A program made the position numbers and the translations under genes. From positions 124,001-188,000 of the forward strand of contig CAZBPM010000001.1 of assembly GCA_964493785.1 (NCBI GenBank): a stretch of 64,000 nucleotides of DNA, written 5' to 3'. Shown one piece after another: positions 6,951 through 15,226 of the stretch. A model generated the notes under the pieces. It was not told the origin of the DNA, did no database searches, and saw only the letters and a list, made by a program, of their open reading frames with translations. The stretch is from Hyphomicrobium_A sp964493785. Its GTDB lineage: Bacteria > Pseudomonadota > Alphaproteobacteria > Rhizobiales > Hyphomicrobiaceae. The first letter of the stretch is position 1; every line of letters starts with the position of its first letter.

Positions 6951-7937
6951 ATGGGTAAAGTCTGGAGCTTTGTGCGTGTCAGAGCGCTCGCTCTGCTCGC
7001 AATAACGTCAATCGCCACTGCTGCTTCGGGAGCTGAACCGCTGCGCATCAGCTATGCCGACTGGCCCGGCTATGTGGCGTGGCAGGTTGCAATCGAAAAG
7101 GACTGGTTCAAAGAGGCTGGCGTCGACATCAAGTTCGAGTGGTTCGACTACTCGGCCGCGATGGAAGCGTTTGCAGCCGGAAAGCTCGACGCCATCAGCC
7201 TGACGAATGGCGACACGCTGGGCATGGGTGCCAACGGCGCCAAGGCCATCATGATCATGGTGACCGACTACTCGAACGGCAACGACATGATCGTCGCCAA
7301 GCCGGGCATCAAGTCGATTGCGGACCTCAAGGGAAAGAAGGTCGGTCTCGAACTTGGGCTGGTCGAAAATCTGCTCATTGCGAACGGTATGAAGAAGGCC
7401 GGACTCGCCGATACAGACATCGAGATCGTCAACGTCAAAACCAACGAGACGCCGCAGGTCCTATCGTCGCCGGATATTTCGGCCATCGGCGCGTGGGAGC
7501 CTATTTCCGGCGCAGCGATGCAGGCGGCACCCGGATCGAAGCCGATTTACACGTCGGCGGACGAGCCCGGTCTCATCTACGACATCATTGCGGTCACGCC
7601 CTCCAGCCTCGCCTCGCGCAAGGATGATTGGGCCAAGGTGCTGAAGGTGTGGGACCGCGTCGTCGCCTATGTGAACGATCCCAAGACGCAGCCGGACGCC
7701 CTGAAGATCATGGCTGCACGTGTGGCGGTGGAGCCTGCTGCCTACAAGAAGTTCGTCGATGGCACCAAGCTGTTGACGGCAGCCGAGGGCGCGAAGATTT
7801 TCGAGAAGGGTGACGGGTTCGGCTCGCTGTACGGCTCGTCCAAGAATGCCGATGCATTCAACGTGAAGTCAGGCGTCTACAAAGAGCCGCAGAACATCGA
7901 TTCCTATATCGATGCGTCCATCGCAACCGGCAAGTGA
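6951..7937 (+). CDS. ABC transporter substrate-binding protein (SsuA/NMT1-like), secreted
   Basis: This 328-residue precursor has an N-terminal signal peptide with a hydrophobic core (LALLAITSIATA) and likely cleavage near ASGAEP. The mature part, starting with ISYADWPGYVAWQVA, resembles periplasmic proteins for nitrate, taurine, sulfonate or thiamine precursors. The segment SIADLKGKKVGLELG is typical of the NMT1/SsuA fold. ATG 6951 has AAGGAGA at 6939-6945; a longer in-frame start at 6927 lacks support. It is followed by its permease and ATPase. The ligand cannot be told from sequence, but the neighbouring hydrolases suggest an organic nitrogen compound. Confidence 0.87.
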   Translation: MGKVWSFVRVRALALLAITSIATAASGAEPLRISYADWPGYVAWQVAIEKDWFKEAGVDIKFEWFDYSAAMEAFAAGKLDAISLTNGDTLGMGANGAKAIMIMVTDYSNGNDMIVAKPGIKSIADLKGKKVGLELGLVENLLIANGMKKAGLADTDIEIVNVKTNETPQVLSSPDISAIGAWEPISGAAMQAAPGSKPIYTSADEPGLIYDIIAVTPSSLASRKDDWAKVLKVWDRVVAYVNDPKTQPDALKIMAARVAVEPAAYKKFVDGTKLLTAAEGAKIFEKGDGFGSLYGSSKNADAFNVKSGVYKEPQNIDSYIDASIATGK

Positions 7938-7943
7938 TCTGCA

Positions 7944-8942
7944 ATGGCCATTGCCTCTCCGCAGCACCACCGGCTCTGGCTATATCGTCTGCCGACCGTG
8001 AGCGCGTTGCTCGCGGTCGGCACCCCGCCGACGCCGCGGTCAGCCACGGTTCTCGCCATCCTGTCGTTCGTGCTTCCGATACTTGCGTGGTGTGCGGTCT
8101 CGTACGTGCCGTTAATCTGGCATCCTCTGGTCGAAGTGACCGATGCCGGCAGCTCGTATTTAAACGTCGGGATGGTCGCTCCGAAGGACGTTTTCGCCGA
8201 CGAGGTCTCGGCGATGCAGGCGGCCGGAAAGAAACCGCCTGAGGGGCGGCCTGCAAATCCAATCTATCTGCCGGCCCCGCACGAGGTGTTGCAGGCTCTT
8301 TGGCGCGCAGTCTTTCCATCCGGCGCTGAGGGCAAGTCTCTTCTGGTGGCTTTCGGGCATTCGGTGCAGATCATCTTCTGGGCGTTCCTCATATCCTCGC
8401 TGATCGGTGTGCCGCTTGGCATCTTGTGCGGCGCCTATCCGTCGTTGGGCCGCCTGACCGAGCCGTTTGTCGAATTCTTTCGCTACCTGCCTGCACCTGC
8501 GTTCGGCGCCCTGGCCGTCGCCGTGCTCGGCATCTACGACGGGCCCAAGATCGCGGTCGTGGTGATCGGCACGCTGTTTCAGCAGATCCTCATCATAGCG
8601 GCCACGACGAGACGCATAGACTACAACCTGCTCGAGGCCGCGCAGACGCTCGGCGCCAGGGGCTTCCGCCTCGTCTATAGCGTCATCGTGCCGGGGATAC
8701 TGCCCGACCTTTATCGCGATCAAAGAATCCTGCTCGGCTGGGCGTGGACTTACCTGATCGTTGCCGAACTCGTTGGCACTTCGTCAGGCATCACGTTCTT
8801 CATCACCCAGCAGGCGCGATACCAGCACTTCGACAATGTCTATGCCGCGATCCTGGTGCTCGGCATTGTCGGTTTCGGTAGCGATCTCTTGCTGGCGCGG
8901 CTTGGGCGCAGACTGTTCCCGTGGAAGAAAGAGGTCGGGTGA
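7944..8942 (+). CDS. ABC transporter permease (SsuC/TauC-like)
   Basis: This 332-residue membrane protein has an N-terminal membrane segment, a periplasmic insertion of roughly 80 residues, and five or so further hydrophobic segments. The permease EAA loop is clear (LLEAAQTLGARGFRLVYSV, near residues 230-250), which contacts the ATPase. ATG 7944 lies 6 bases after the binding-protein stop, and the 3' end overlaps the ATPase start by one base. The periplasmic insertion after the first segment makes it longer than typical SsuC (about 260 residues). Confidence 0.88.
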   Translation: MAIASPQHHRLWLYRLPTVSALLAVGTPPTPRSATVLAILSFVLPILAWCAVSYVPLIWHPLVEVTDAGSSYLNVGMVAPKDVFADEVSAMQAAGKKPPEGRPANPIYLPAPHEVLQALWRAVFPSGAEGKSLLVAFGHSVQIIFWAFLISSLIGVPLGILCGAYPSLGRLTEPFVEFFRYLPAPAFGALAVAVLGIYDGPKIAVVVIGTLFQQILIIAATTRRIDYNLLEAAQTLGARGFRLVYSVIVPGILPDLYRDQRILLGWAWTYLIVAELVGTSSGITFFITQQARYQHFDNVYAAILVLGIVGFGSDLLLARLGRRLFPWKKEVG

Positions 8943-9832
8943 TGGCGCCGTTACAATTCGAGCCTGCGGTAGCGGAGAGGTTTGCACGGCTCAAGGCGCG
9001 AGCTCCGCTGCTTGAGGTCGTTGACCTCGTCAAAGCGGTGCCAACGCCCGGCGGCGGTGAACGCACCGTCCTCGACGGCATAAGCTTCACCACCTACAGG
9101 CGCGAGTTTCTCTGCGTCGTCGGGCCTTCGGGTTGCGGGAAGTCGACGCTTGTCCGCACCATTGCGGGTCTGGAGAAAGCCAAGTCCGGTCGGATGCTGG
9201 TCGCCGGTGCGCCCGTCAACGGTCCAGGTCCCGATCGTGCGATGGTATTCCAGGCGTACACGCTGTTTCCATGGCTCTCGGTGTTGCAGAACGTGATGTT
9301 CGGGCTGCGGATGGCTGACAAGGAGACCGGGGTCGTCGAGGGCGAAGCTCAGCAATGGCTGAACCTGGTCGGGCTCGACGCGTATGCGGACGCCTATCCG
9401 CACCAGTTGTCGGGCGGCATGAAACAGCGCGTGGCAATCGCGCGGGCGCTAGCGATACAGCCACGCATCCTGTTGATGGACGAGCCATTCTCGGCGCTCG
9501 ATGAGCGCACGCGCGCGCGCATGCAAGCTCACCTCATCGACATCTGGCGCAAGATAGACATTACCGTGGTGTTCATTACCCATGACCTCAGCGAGGCGCT
9601 GCTGCTGGCTGACCGCATTCTCATCCTTCGCGCCAATCCGGGGCGGGTCGCCGATTTGATGGAAGTGCCGGCGCTACCGGGAGAGCGCGACCTCGATGCG
9701 CCGGAGATGCGTGCTGCGCGGGCGCGTCTTGAACGCTACATTCACGACGAGGAAGGGCACGTCGATGGCGCGGAGGATGTTGTCATTCCTCCCGCTGTGC
9801 GTTTGGCGCACGTCGCGGACACCGTAGACTGA
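8942..9832 (+). CDS. ABC transporter ATP-binding protein (SsuB/TauB-like)
   Basis: This is a 296-residue ATPase with Walker A GPSGCGKST near residue 61, the Q-loop near AYTLFPW, signature LSGGMKQR near 157, Walker B ILLMDEP near 176 and the H-loop FITHDLSEAL. ATG 8942 overlaps the permease TGA, so the two are translationally coupled. The roughly 45 C-terminal residues after the core are not a known regulatory domain. It powers import by the preceding permease and binding protein. Confidence 0.92.
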   Translation: MAPLQFEPAVAERFARLKARAPLLEVVDLVKAVPTPGGGERTVLDGISFTTYRREFLCVVGPSGCGKSTLVRTIAGLEKAKSGRMLVAGAPVNGPGPDRAMVFQAYTLFPWLSVLQNVMFGLRMADKETGVVEGEAQQWLNLVGLDAYADAYPHQLSGGMKQRVAIARALAIQPRILLMDEPFSALDERTRARMQAHLIDIWRKIDITVVFITHDLSEALLLADRILILRANPGRVADLMEVPALPGERDLDAPEMRAARARLERYIHDEEGHVDGAEDVVIPPAVRLAHVADTVD

Positions 9833-9842
9833 GGATTTGGCT

Positions 9843-10547
9843 ATGGCGGCTCATGAGGGACTGCGGGTCGTCATCACCGGAGCGGCCGGCGGTATTGGGC
9901 GATGCGCAGCGGAGCGGCTGCAGCAGTCCGGGGCGCGCGTTGTCGGGATAGACATTGTCGCCTCCGATTTGCCTTTCCCGGCGCTGCGCGCAGACGTGGC
10001 ATCCGAGCAGGATGTCATAGCTGCCATGGCACAGGCGGCCGAGTTGCTCGGAGGGCTCGACGCCGTCGTCAATGCTGCAGGGATAGGACACCCCGTCAGG
10101 CTGCAGGACATGGATCTTGCAATTTTCGACCGCCTAATGGGAGTGAACGCGCGAGGCGCCGTCGCGGTCACGCGCGAGGCGTTGCGCTATTTCGGCGGCC
10201 GCGGACGGGTCGTCAATATCGCATCCGAAATGGCGTATCTGAGCCGGGCAGGATCATCGATTTACTGCGCGACCAAAGCGGCGCTGCTGTCGCTGACGCG
10301 ATCGTGGGCGCGAGAGCTGGCGCCCGACATTCTCGTCAACGCGATCGCTCCGGGTCCTATCGACACGCCGCTGCTCGGCTTTGCGTCGCTCAGTCCGCAG
10401 CAGCAAGCGCTAGAGACGTCCAATCCGCTAGGGCGCATCGGTACGGTCGACGAGGTGGCGGAAGCGGTGCTGTTTCTTTTGAATCCGCGGACGGGCTTCA
10501 TCACCGGCCAATGCATCAGCATCGACGGCGGCGCGGCGATGCATTGA
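9843..10547 (+). CDS. SDR family oxidoreductase
   Basis: This 234-residue classical short-chain dehydrogenase has cofactor motif TGAAGGIG near residues 12-19, NAAGIG near 79, and the active-site YxxxK in SIYCATKAA near 138-146, preceded by the catalytic Ser region (NIASEM). The C-terminal GQCISIDGG is typical of FabG-like members. An acidic residue after the second beta strand (GIDIV) favours NAD(H). ATG 9843 has GAGGA nearby, 10 bases after the ATPase stop, so it ends the operon. It likely oxidises an alcohol or reduces a carbonyl formed from the imported compound. Confidence 0.87.
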   Translation: MAAHEGLRVVITGAAGGIGRCAAERLQQSGARVVGIDIVASDLPFPALRADVASEQDVIAAMAQAAELLGGLDAVVNAAGIGHPVRLQDMDLAIFDRLMGVNARGAVAVTREALRYFGGRGRVVNIASEMAYLSRAGSSIYCATKAALLSLTRSWARELAPDILVNAIAPGPIDTPLLGFASLSPQQQALETSNPLGRIGTVDEVAEAVLFLLNPRTGFITGQCISIDGGAAMH

Positions 10548-10565
10548 CGCCTGCTGCAGGGACAA

Positions 10566-11156
10566 TCAGAACGTCGGCGGGCTGTTGACCCAAAGCACTC
10601 GGACCTGCGACGAGCCGGCGTTGCGGTAGCTGTGCGGCAGGTTGGACTTGAAGAAGAAGGCGTCACCTTCGGAGAGGTTATAAACCTTGTCGTTCACAGT
10701 GAGCTCGAGGGAGCCTTCGAGGACGTATCCTACCTCCTCGCCGTGGTGCGTGATCGTGCCCTTACTGCCGCCGTTCGGTTCGACCACGTGGATCGAACCG
10801 TAGATGAACTCTCCTCCGTCCTCGGGAACGATGCATTCGAGATGCACGCCGCCGTCCGTCGCGGAGTCCATGCGGATGATCGAACGCTCGCCTTTGCGCA
10901 TGACGATACCGTCGGGCGCCGCCCGCTGAGCAAACAAGCCGCCGATGGTGAGACCGAGGTTCTCGACGATCTTGTGCAGCATCTGGAGAGAGGGGCGAGC
11001 GCGCTCGTTCTCGATCTTGGAGAGCAGGCTTTCAGAGCAACCGACCGCGTCGGCGAGCTCCTTGAGGCTCATGCCGTTGGCCTTGCGCGCCTGCCGCAAG
11101 CGCTTTCCGATCTGGAGCTCAACCGTCACGGGAATCTCCTCAGCGCTGCTGGCCAT
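10566..11156 (-). CDS. XRE family regulator with C-terminal cupin domain
   Basis: This 196-residue protein, started at the ATG before ASSAEEIP (an extra 21-residue extension is open upstream), has an N-terminal helix-turn-helix (RQARKANGMSLKELADAVG, then SLLSKIENERARPSL) at about 20-66. A cupin follows at about 100-190, with the HHGEEVGYVLEG and LPHSYRN strands. Such proteins (PuuR/HipB-like plus a sensor cupin) usually repress a neighbouring catabolic operon and release DNA on binding a pathway metabolite. It converges on the SDR gene end to end and is the best candidate regulator of the locus. Palindromes at 5498-5534 are possible targets. Confidence 0.85.
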   Translation of the reverse strand: MASSAEEIPVTVELQIGKRLRQARKANGMSLKELADAVGCSESLLSKIENERARPSLQMLHKIVENLGLTIGGLFAQRAAPDGIVMRKGERSIIRMDSATDGGVHLECIVPEDGGEFIYGSIHVVEPNGGSKGTITHHGEEVGYVLEGSLELTVNDKVYNLSEGDAFFFKSNLPHSYRNAGSSQVRVLWVNSPPTF

Positions 11157-11386
11157 GGTTGTCCCATTTTTGTTGTGCCGCACGTGCAGCGCGTGCCCTG
11201 CTGACGGTCGCATTTGCACTGGTCGGACATTATTCGGGATGATGAGAATCGAGGATAAATTGACGTGGGGAAGTAGTCTGGGCCGCTTCCACCTTACTGA
11301 TATCGCTAGGAAATCCGCTGCCTGGAGGAAACAACCTCCCCCGATGCCGCATCATAGCCGAACTCGCGGCATTTTCAAACTTCATT

Positions 11387-11415
11387 CATGCTATTCAACC
11401 TGATTGAGTAGCATG
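11387..11415 (-). other. Inverted repeat downstream of the DUF4239 gene
   Basis: CATGCTATTCAA and TTGAGTAGCATG form 12-base arms with one mismatch around a 5-base loop. It lies about 40 bases past the stop of the minus-strand DUF4239 gene, so it may terminate that transcript, though no clear U-run follows. It could equally be an operator for the divergent XRE-cupin gene upstream region. Confidence 0.4.
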
Positions 11416-11454
11416 CATAGCTGGTGGGACAGCAACTGCGGCTGACTTGATCTC

Positions 11455-12270
11455 TCACTGCCCGGATTCGCTGCTCGGCGGTAACGCGGCGGCGTTCGCG
11501 GAACACGGCTCAGCCTCCATGCGCTCGAGCAAGCGCACCAAAGGGGCGGACGAGACTTTGATAGGCCCCGACAACGGTTCGCCCATTTCATTCACCAGAA
11601 AGATGGCGCCCGAGATGGCGACCATTGCGAGCCCTTGCCCGATGTAAACCACTGGGTTCCGTGGGGCAAAGACACCGAGAAATAGGAAGATGAGACTGTA
11701 CCAGCCGATGACTACGGCAATGAAGACTGTGGGAGTGTCGGAGCGCGCCTGGCCGCTTACCCTCCAATGGTACTCCATGAGTTGTCGCGAAAGAGACAGC
11801 AGCGTTTCGTGGCCTCGCTTCTGCTCATCGCTGGACGCTTGTAACGCCCGAACCTCATTGTGAAACAGCAGTAAGGCTGCCAGAGACGGATCGGGCGTAT
11901 ACATCGGCGAGGAGTTGGACGAGTTCCAAGTCCCGGCGACGACTTGCTTGATGTAAGTTTGAAGAGTGCCGCGGATGGCGCATGCGCGCTCGTCGCCGTA
12001 GTGCAGAAGGTCTTGGTCGGTTAGCTGGATAGTTGCGGCATACTTCTGAACGTCCAAATACGCTTCACTAAAAGTGTATCTAGCCGAATTGACCATTAGA
12101 CCGAGCAGCAAGGATGCCATTGTCCCCACCAGCGCCATGCCGATGCGTAGATTCTTCATCGATGGCTCGGACAGGAAATCTTCTGGTAATCGGCGAGCCA
12201 GCAGAACCCCGCTGCCACCCGCAACCACCATCAGCGCGAACGCTATCAATGCGGGAAGCCAGCCCATCAT
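11455..12270 (-). CDS. DUF4239 (bestrophin-like) membrane protein
   Basis: This 271-residue protein has two N-terminal hydrophobic segments (near 5-25 and 45-62), a soluble helical middle, and two more membrane segments near 180-225. NSARYTF after the second segment and EMGEPLSGPIKVSS near 225-240 are hallmarks of the DUF4239 family, which is related to bestrophin-like channels. Its function is not established. No operon partner is visible, and its 5' side faces the otsA remnant and tRNA-Leu. Confidence 0.78.
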   Translation of the reverse strand: MMGWLPALIAFALMVVAGGSGVLLARRLPEDFLSEPSMKNLRIGMALVGTMASLLLGLMVNSARYTFSEAYLDVQKYAATIQLTDQDLLHYGDERACAIRGTLQTYIKQVVAGTWNSSNSSPMYTPDPSLAALLLFHNEVRALQASSDEQKRGHETLLSLSRQLMEYHWRVSGQARSDTPTVFIAVVIGWYSLIFLFLGVFAPRNPVVYIGQGLAMVAISGAIFLVNEMGEPLSGPIKVSSAPLVRLLERMEAEPCSANAAALPPSSESGQ

Positions 12271-12299
12271 CTGTCAATGCTCCAAACCTAGAGCTATCC

Positions 12300-12540
12300 T
12301 AGTGCAACCGGCCAGCTCCGACCACATGACGGCGCAACGATAGACGTTGCGTTCATTGACGAGGGAACGCATCAACCGCATCCGCTCGCGGCATCGTGGG
12401 GCCTCGTTCATAGCCTCGCCCAATCCATGCGCGTCATTAGGATTGACGATAAGCGCTTCGGATAGCTCACGCGACGCCGGAAAAGTGCGAAAGCACGAGA
12501 ACGCCCCGGTCATCGTCGAGCGGTCGTACTTCGAAACGCG
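12300..12540 (-). pseudogene. Decayed C-terminal remnant of trehalose-6-phosphate synthase (otsA)
   Basis: On the minus strand one frame reads DDRGVLVLSHFSGVA and the next reads RELSEALIVNPNDAHGLGEAM, then RERMRLMRSLVNERNVYR. Joined, these match the C-terminal end of OtsA (VLVLSxFAGAAxEL...ALLVNPYD). The join needs a small indel in a GCGCG run near 12475. The Tyr of NPYD has become Asn, and part of the helix after it is missing. Nothing of the N-terminal 400 residues remains. It lies about 80 bases downstream (in its own direction) of the tRNA-Leu gene, consistent with a deletion or recombination scar. Confidence 0.68.
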
Positions 12541-12619
12541 AGCGAATTGTCAAACCTACCCCGCCTAAAACTGTCAAACCTTGTGCAACATTCTGATGTT
12601 GCTGGACAATTTTTAGGGG

Positions 12620-12704
12620 TGGTGCCCAGAAGAGGACTCGAACCTCCACGCCTTGCGGCGCTGCTACCTGAAAGCAGTGCGTCTACCAATTCCGCCATCT
12701 GGGC
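12620..12704 (-). tRNA. tRNA-Leu (anticodon CAG)
   Basis: The minus strand folds as a class II tRNA: acceptor GCCCAGA pairing with TCTGGGC, D-arm with GGCGGAATTGGTAGACGC, anticodon arm CTGCT-TTCAGGT-AGCAG with anticodon CAG, a variable arm (CGCCGCAAGGCGT region) and a T-arm containing GGTTCGAGTCC. The CCA end is encoded (TGG at 12620-12622 on the + strand). It separates the accessory locus and otsA remnant from the core genes to the right. Confidence 0.96.
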
Positions 12705-12851
12705 ACGGACGCGATGAGTTAGAGAGCCCCGCGCCGGTTGTCAATTCTTCCTCGTGCGGCCGCTCGCGTCCTTCACAATCAAGAAGCGCCTCTGTATCCC
12801 TGAAGGCCGAACGCCCGCAGGCGGATGGCGGGGCTCCAGGAGGCGACTGAG

Positions 12852-13835
12852 ATGGCGGACCGGCTCGATGATCGAGGTTTGGTGACGGTTTTCGGCGGCT
12901 CGGGGTTCGTCGGCCGGTACGCGGTGACGGCGCTGGCCAAGCAAGGCTGGAGGGTGCGGGCGGCCGAGCGACGCCCCGACCTCGCCGGCTTCCTGCAGAC
13001 CGCCGGGGTCGTCGGCCAGGTGGCTCCGGTCCAGGCCAACCTGCGCTTCCCGGATTCGGTCGCCCGGGCTGTCGCCGGCGCCAAGGTGGTCATCAACTCG
13101 GTAGGCGTCCTCGCCAGCACCGGCGCCCAGACCTTCAAGGCGATCCACGTCGACGGGCCGCGCAGCGTCGCCAAGGCGGCACGCGAGGCCGGTGCCGGCC
13201 GGATGATCCATATCTCGGCCATCGGGGCGGATCGAAAATCTGCCGCCCTCTATGCGCGTACCAAGGCGGAAGGCGAAGCGGCGGTGCTGGAGGAGTTCCC
13301 CGACGCGATCATCATCCGGCCCTCGATCGTGTTCGGCCCGGAAGACCAGTTCTTCAATCGGTTTGCCGCCATGGCGCGAATCTCGCCGCTGCTGCCGCTG
13401 ATCGGCGGCGGGCATACGCTGTTCCAGCCGGTGTTCGTCGGAGACGTGGCCGCTGCGATCGCCAACGTGGCGAACGGGGCCGGCAAGCCGGGCACGATCT
13501 ACGAGGCGGGCGGTCCGGAGGTGCTCGACTTCCGCAGGTTGCTGGAGCTCACACAGGAGTGGGCGGGCCGCGACCGCGGGTACCTGCCGATGCCGTTCTG
13601 GCTCGCGAAGCTGCAGGCGCTGCTGACGTTGCCGCTGCCGAACGGGCTGCGTCCCATCACGGTCGATCAGGTACGCCTGCTCAAGTACGACAACGTCGTC
13701 AGCGAGGCGGCCAAGGCGGAGAAGCGCACGCTCGCCGAACTGGGCGTGGCTGCGCCTCAAGGCATCGCTGCGATTGTGCCGAGCTATCTGGAGCGCTTCC
13801 GGGCACGCGGGCAGTTCGCGAGTTACAGGGTCTAG
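12852..13835 (+). CDS. Complex I NDUFA9-family NAD(P)-binding protein
   Basis: This 327-residue atypical SDR has nucleotide-binding VFGGSGFVGRYAV near residues 12-24, a VINSVGVL strand near 76, HISAIGAD near 125, YARTKAEGE with the Tyr-Lys pair near 138 and RPSIVFGPEDQFFNR near 160, a signature of the NDUFA9/complex I 39-kDa group. These proteins bind NADPH and in alphaproteobacteria are associated with complex I assembly or quinone-related steps. ATG 12852 has AGGAGG at 12837-12842; an in-frame ATG at 12825 lacks that spacing. A dispersed repeat follows its stop. Confidence 0.87.
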   Translation: MADRLDDRGLVTVFGGSGFVGRYAVTALAKQGWRVRAAERRPDLAGFLQTAGVVGQVAPVQANLRFPDSVARAVAGAKVVINSVGVLASTGAQTFKAIHVDGPRSVAKAAREAGAGRMIHISAIGADRKSAALYARTKAEGEAAVLEEFPDAIIIRPSIVFGPEDQFFNRFAAMARISPLLPLIGGGHTLFQPVFVGDVAAAIANVANGAGKPGTIYEAGGPEVLDFRRLLELTQEWAGRDRGYLPMPFWLAKLQALLTLPLPNGLRPITVDQVRLLKYDNVVSEAAKAEKRTLAELGVAAPQGIAAIVPSYLERFRARGQFASYRV

Positions 13836-13840
13836 TTTTA

Positions 13841-13911
13841 GACTGACACGAGCGGATAGAAGCTTGTTTGGCGGATGGCGCTGCACGAGTGGATGACCGC
13901 GCCTAAGGCGC
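13841..13911 (+). repeat. Dispersed intergenic repeat, copy A
   Basis: The segment starts GACTGACACGAGCGGATAG and continues with GAAGCTTG, a GCGG block, GCACGAGTGGATG and a hairpin CCGCGCC-TAA-GGCGCGG. It aligns over about 65 bases with copies at 18043 and 41419. It begins 6 bases after the stop of the NDUFA9-like gene. Two more short palindromes (GGGGCC-GTT-GGCCCC and CCGC-TTC-GCGG) follow to about 13942. Confidence 0.6.
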
Positions 13912-14001
13912 GGGGGCCGTTGGCCCCTTGCCGCTTCGCGGCCAAGAGGGAACTTCCTTGCTCACTCATAGGTCGACTGGGCTCAGCGGGAGTCGGCGCA
14001 G

Positions 14002-14030
14002 AAAAAAAGCCCCGGTGATGCCGGGGCTTT
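14002..14030 (-). terminator. Rho-independent terminator of the DUF1150 gene
   Basis: Perfect 10-base arms AAAGCCCCGG and CCGGGGCTTT flank a 5-base loop. On the minus strand the stem is followed by seven Ts, so it terminates the hsp20-DUF1150 transcription unit 34 bases after the DUF1150 stop. It could also act weakly in the + direction. Confidence 0.85.
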
Positions 14031-14063
14031 CAAGTTTTCGAGACGGGATTTGAATTACGCGCT

Positions 14064-14333
14064 TCAGTGGACGCTGGCGATTTCCAGGTCGTCGTCGATA
14101 GCGTGGCCTACCGCCGCCTGGCGCGTGTCGGTGAGGGCCAACGGCGTGCCGTCGGCAGCATGAAGCGAGAAAAGGTTGATGCCATTCGGCAGCCCTTCGA
14201 TGGCCGGAAACATGCGGTTGGCCTCCTCAGAGGTCAGGGTCTTGATGTAGGCGACGACGCCGCCGCCGAGGGTGGCGAGCTCATGCTCGGTCATGACGCT
14301 GCGCGGGTCGAGGCTCTTTTCAGTTTCGGTCAT
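14064..14333 (-). CDS. DUF1150 family protein
   Basis: This 89-residue protein has MTEHELATLGGGVVAYIKTL in its first third and GINLFSLHAADGTPLALTD near residues 50-70, matching DUF1150. The family is small, restricted largely to alphaproteobacteria and usually sits next to hsp20, as here; it is thought to be co-expressed with the chaperone. It lies 137 bases downstream of hsp20 on the same strand and is closed by a strong terminator. Its molecular role is unknown. Confidence 0.85.
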   Translation of the reverse strand: MTETEKSLDPRSVMTEHELATLGGGVVAYIKTLTSEEANRMFPAIEGLPNGINLFSLHAADGTPLALTDTRQAAVGHAIDDDLEIASVH

Positions 14334-14470
14334 GACGCAACTCCTTTCTCGGGCCGGGCCCGGCTCCTCGCCGACCGAATCAGCGAATGAGCGTGTGGCA
14401 TCCCGGTTCTCACCACTCGCCGTTTGGAAGTGTGCACGGCGAGGGACACTAGGTGCAACGGTAACGAACG

Positions 14471-14899
14471 CTATTTTCTGTCGCGGATCTCGATCGTCCG
14501 AACGAGGCGCTCAGGCTCCAGCCGACGAAGGTCGATAGACAGGAGCCCATCCGCCAAGTCGGCCGACTTTACTTCGATTCCCTCGGCGAGGACGAACGTG
14601 CGGGCAAATTGGCGCGCCGCGATGCCGCGATAGAGGTAATTGCGTGACTTCTCCTCAGCCTGTTTGCCGCGGACGATGAGCTGGCTGTCGGCGATTGTGA
14701 TGTCGAGCTGCTCACGCGTGAATCCGGCTACGGCCAGGGTAATTCTGAGGGTGTCGCCCTCGCCGTTCGTCGCGTCCAAGCGCTCGATATTATATGGGGG
14801 ATAGCCATCGCCCGACCCCTTGGTCGCGCGGTCAATCTGGCGCTCAATTTCCTCGAAGCCCAACAGAAGCGGGCTCGAGAGCACGGATATTCGCGACAT
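14471..14899 (-). CDS. Hsp20/alpha-crystallin family small heat shock protein
   Basis: This 142-residue protein has an alpha-crystallin domain from about residue 36 (PPYNIERLDA) to 133, including LAVAGFTREQLDI, the beta-strand ending LIVRGK, YLYRGIAARQFARTFVLAEGI and the GLLSIDL strand typical of IbpA-like class A proteins. It holds unfolding proteins in a refoldable state during heat stress. AGGAAGG (minus strand, 14911-14917) is the ribosome-binding site. The usual C-terminal IxI anchor is represented by RTIEI. Confidence 0.92.
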   Translation of the reverse strand: MSRISVLSSPLLLGFEEIERQIDRATKGSGDGYPPYNIERLDATNGEGDTLRITLAVAGFTREQLDITIADSQLIVRGKQAEEKSRNYLYRGIAARQFARTFVLAEGIEVKSADLADGLLSIDLRRLEPERLVRTIEIRDRK

Positions 14900-15226
14900 C
14901 GACGAAAGCCCTTCCTAAAGCGACCTTCAAATTCTCACTATGTACCGGAGCCTCTTAACCTTGGCCTCCGGCGTCCAGCCCCGAATACGCGGGCGCTGTC
15001 AACTTGGTGAAGATATGGGCAAGGTTCGCGGGAGGTTCAAGCACCGGGACGACTGGTGTCCGCGGCGCCCGCCGGCCCGCAGAGGGCGCGGGAGATGAAC
15101 ACGATGTCATTTGACAAGGTGGGTTCGAACCCGAAGATGCCAGCCAAGTTGACCGCTCCGCCGAGCCGACTGCAATTGCGGTTCAGCCCTCCTCTGCCGG
15201 TCCAGGAACAATCCGGGGTTCAATCG
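14900..15226. other. Divergent intergenic region between hsp20 and the first M16 gene
   Basis: No convincing gene is seen. On the minus strand TCGCTTTAGGA lies directly before hsp20; it resembles the short YGCU/AGGA pairing of ROSE thermometers, but the loop is too tight to be sure. On the + side an in-frame ATG at 15095 could add an N-terminal extension to the M16 protein. No sigma factor boxes are clear. Confidence 0.4.

Noticed and set aside
12741..13886. 381-codon minus-strand frame opposite the NDUFA9-like gene
   Set aside because: It is an arginine-rich antisense frame; the + strand gene has a clear nucleotide-binding motif and ribosome-binding site.
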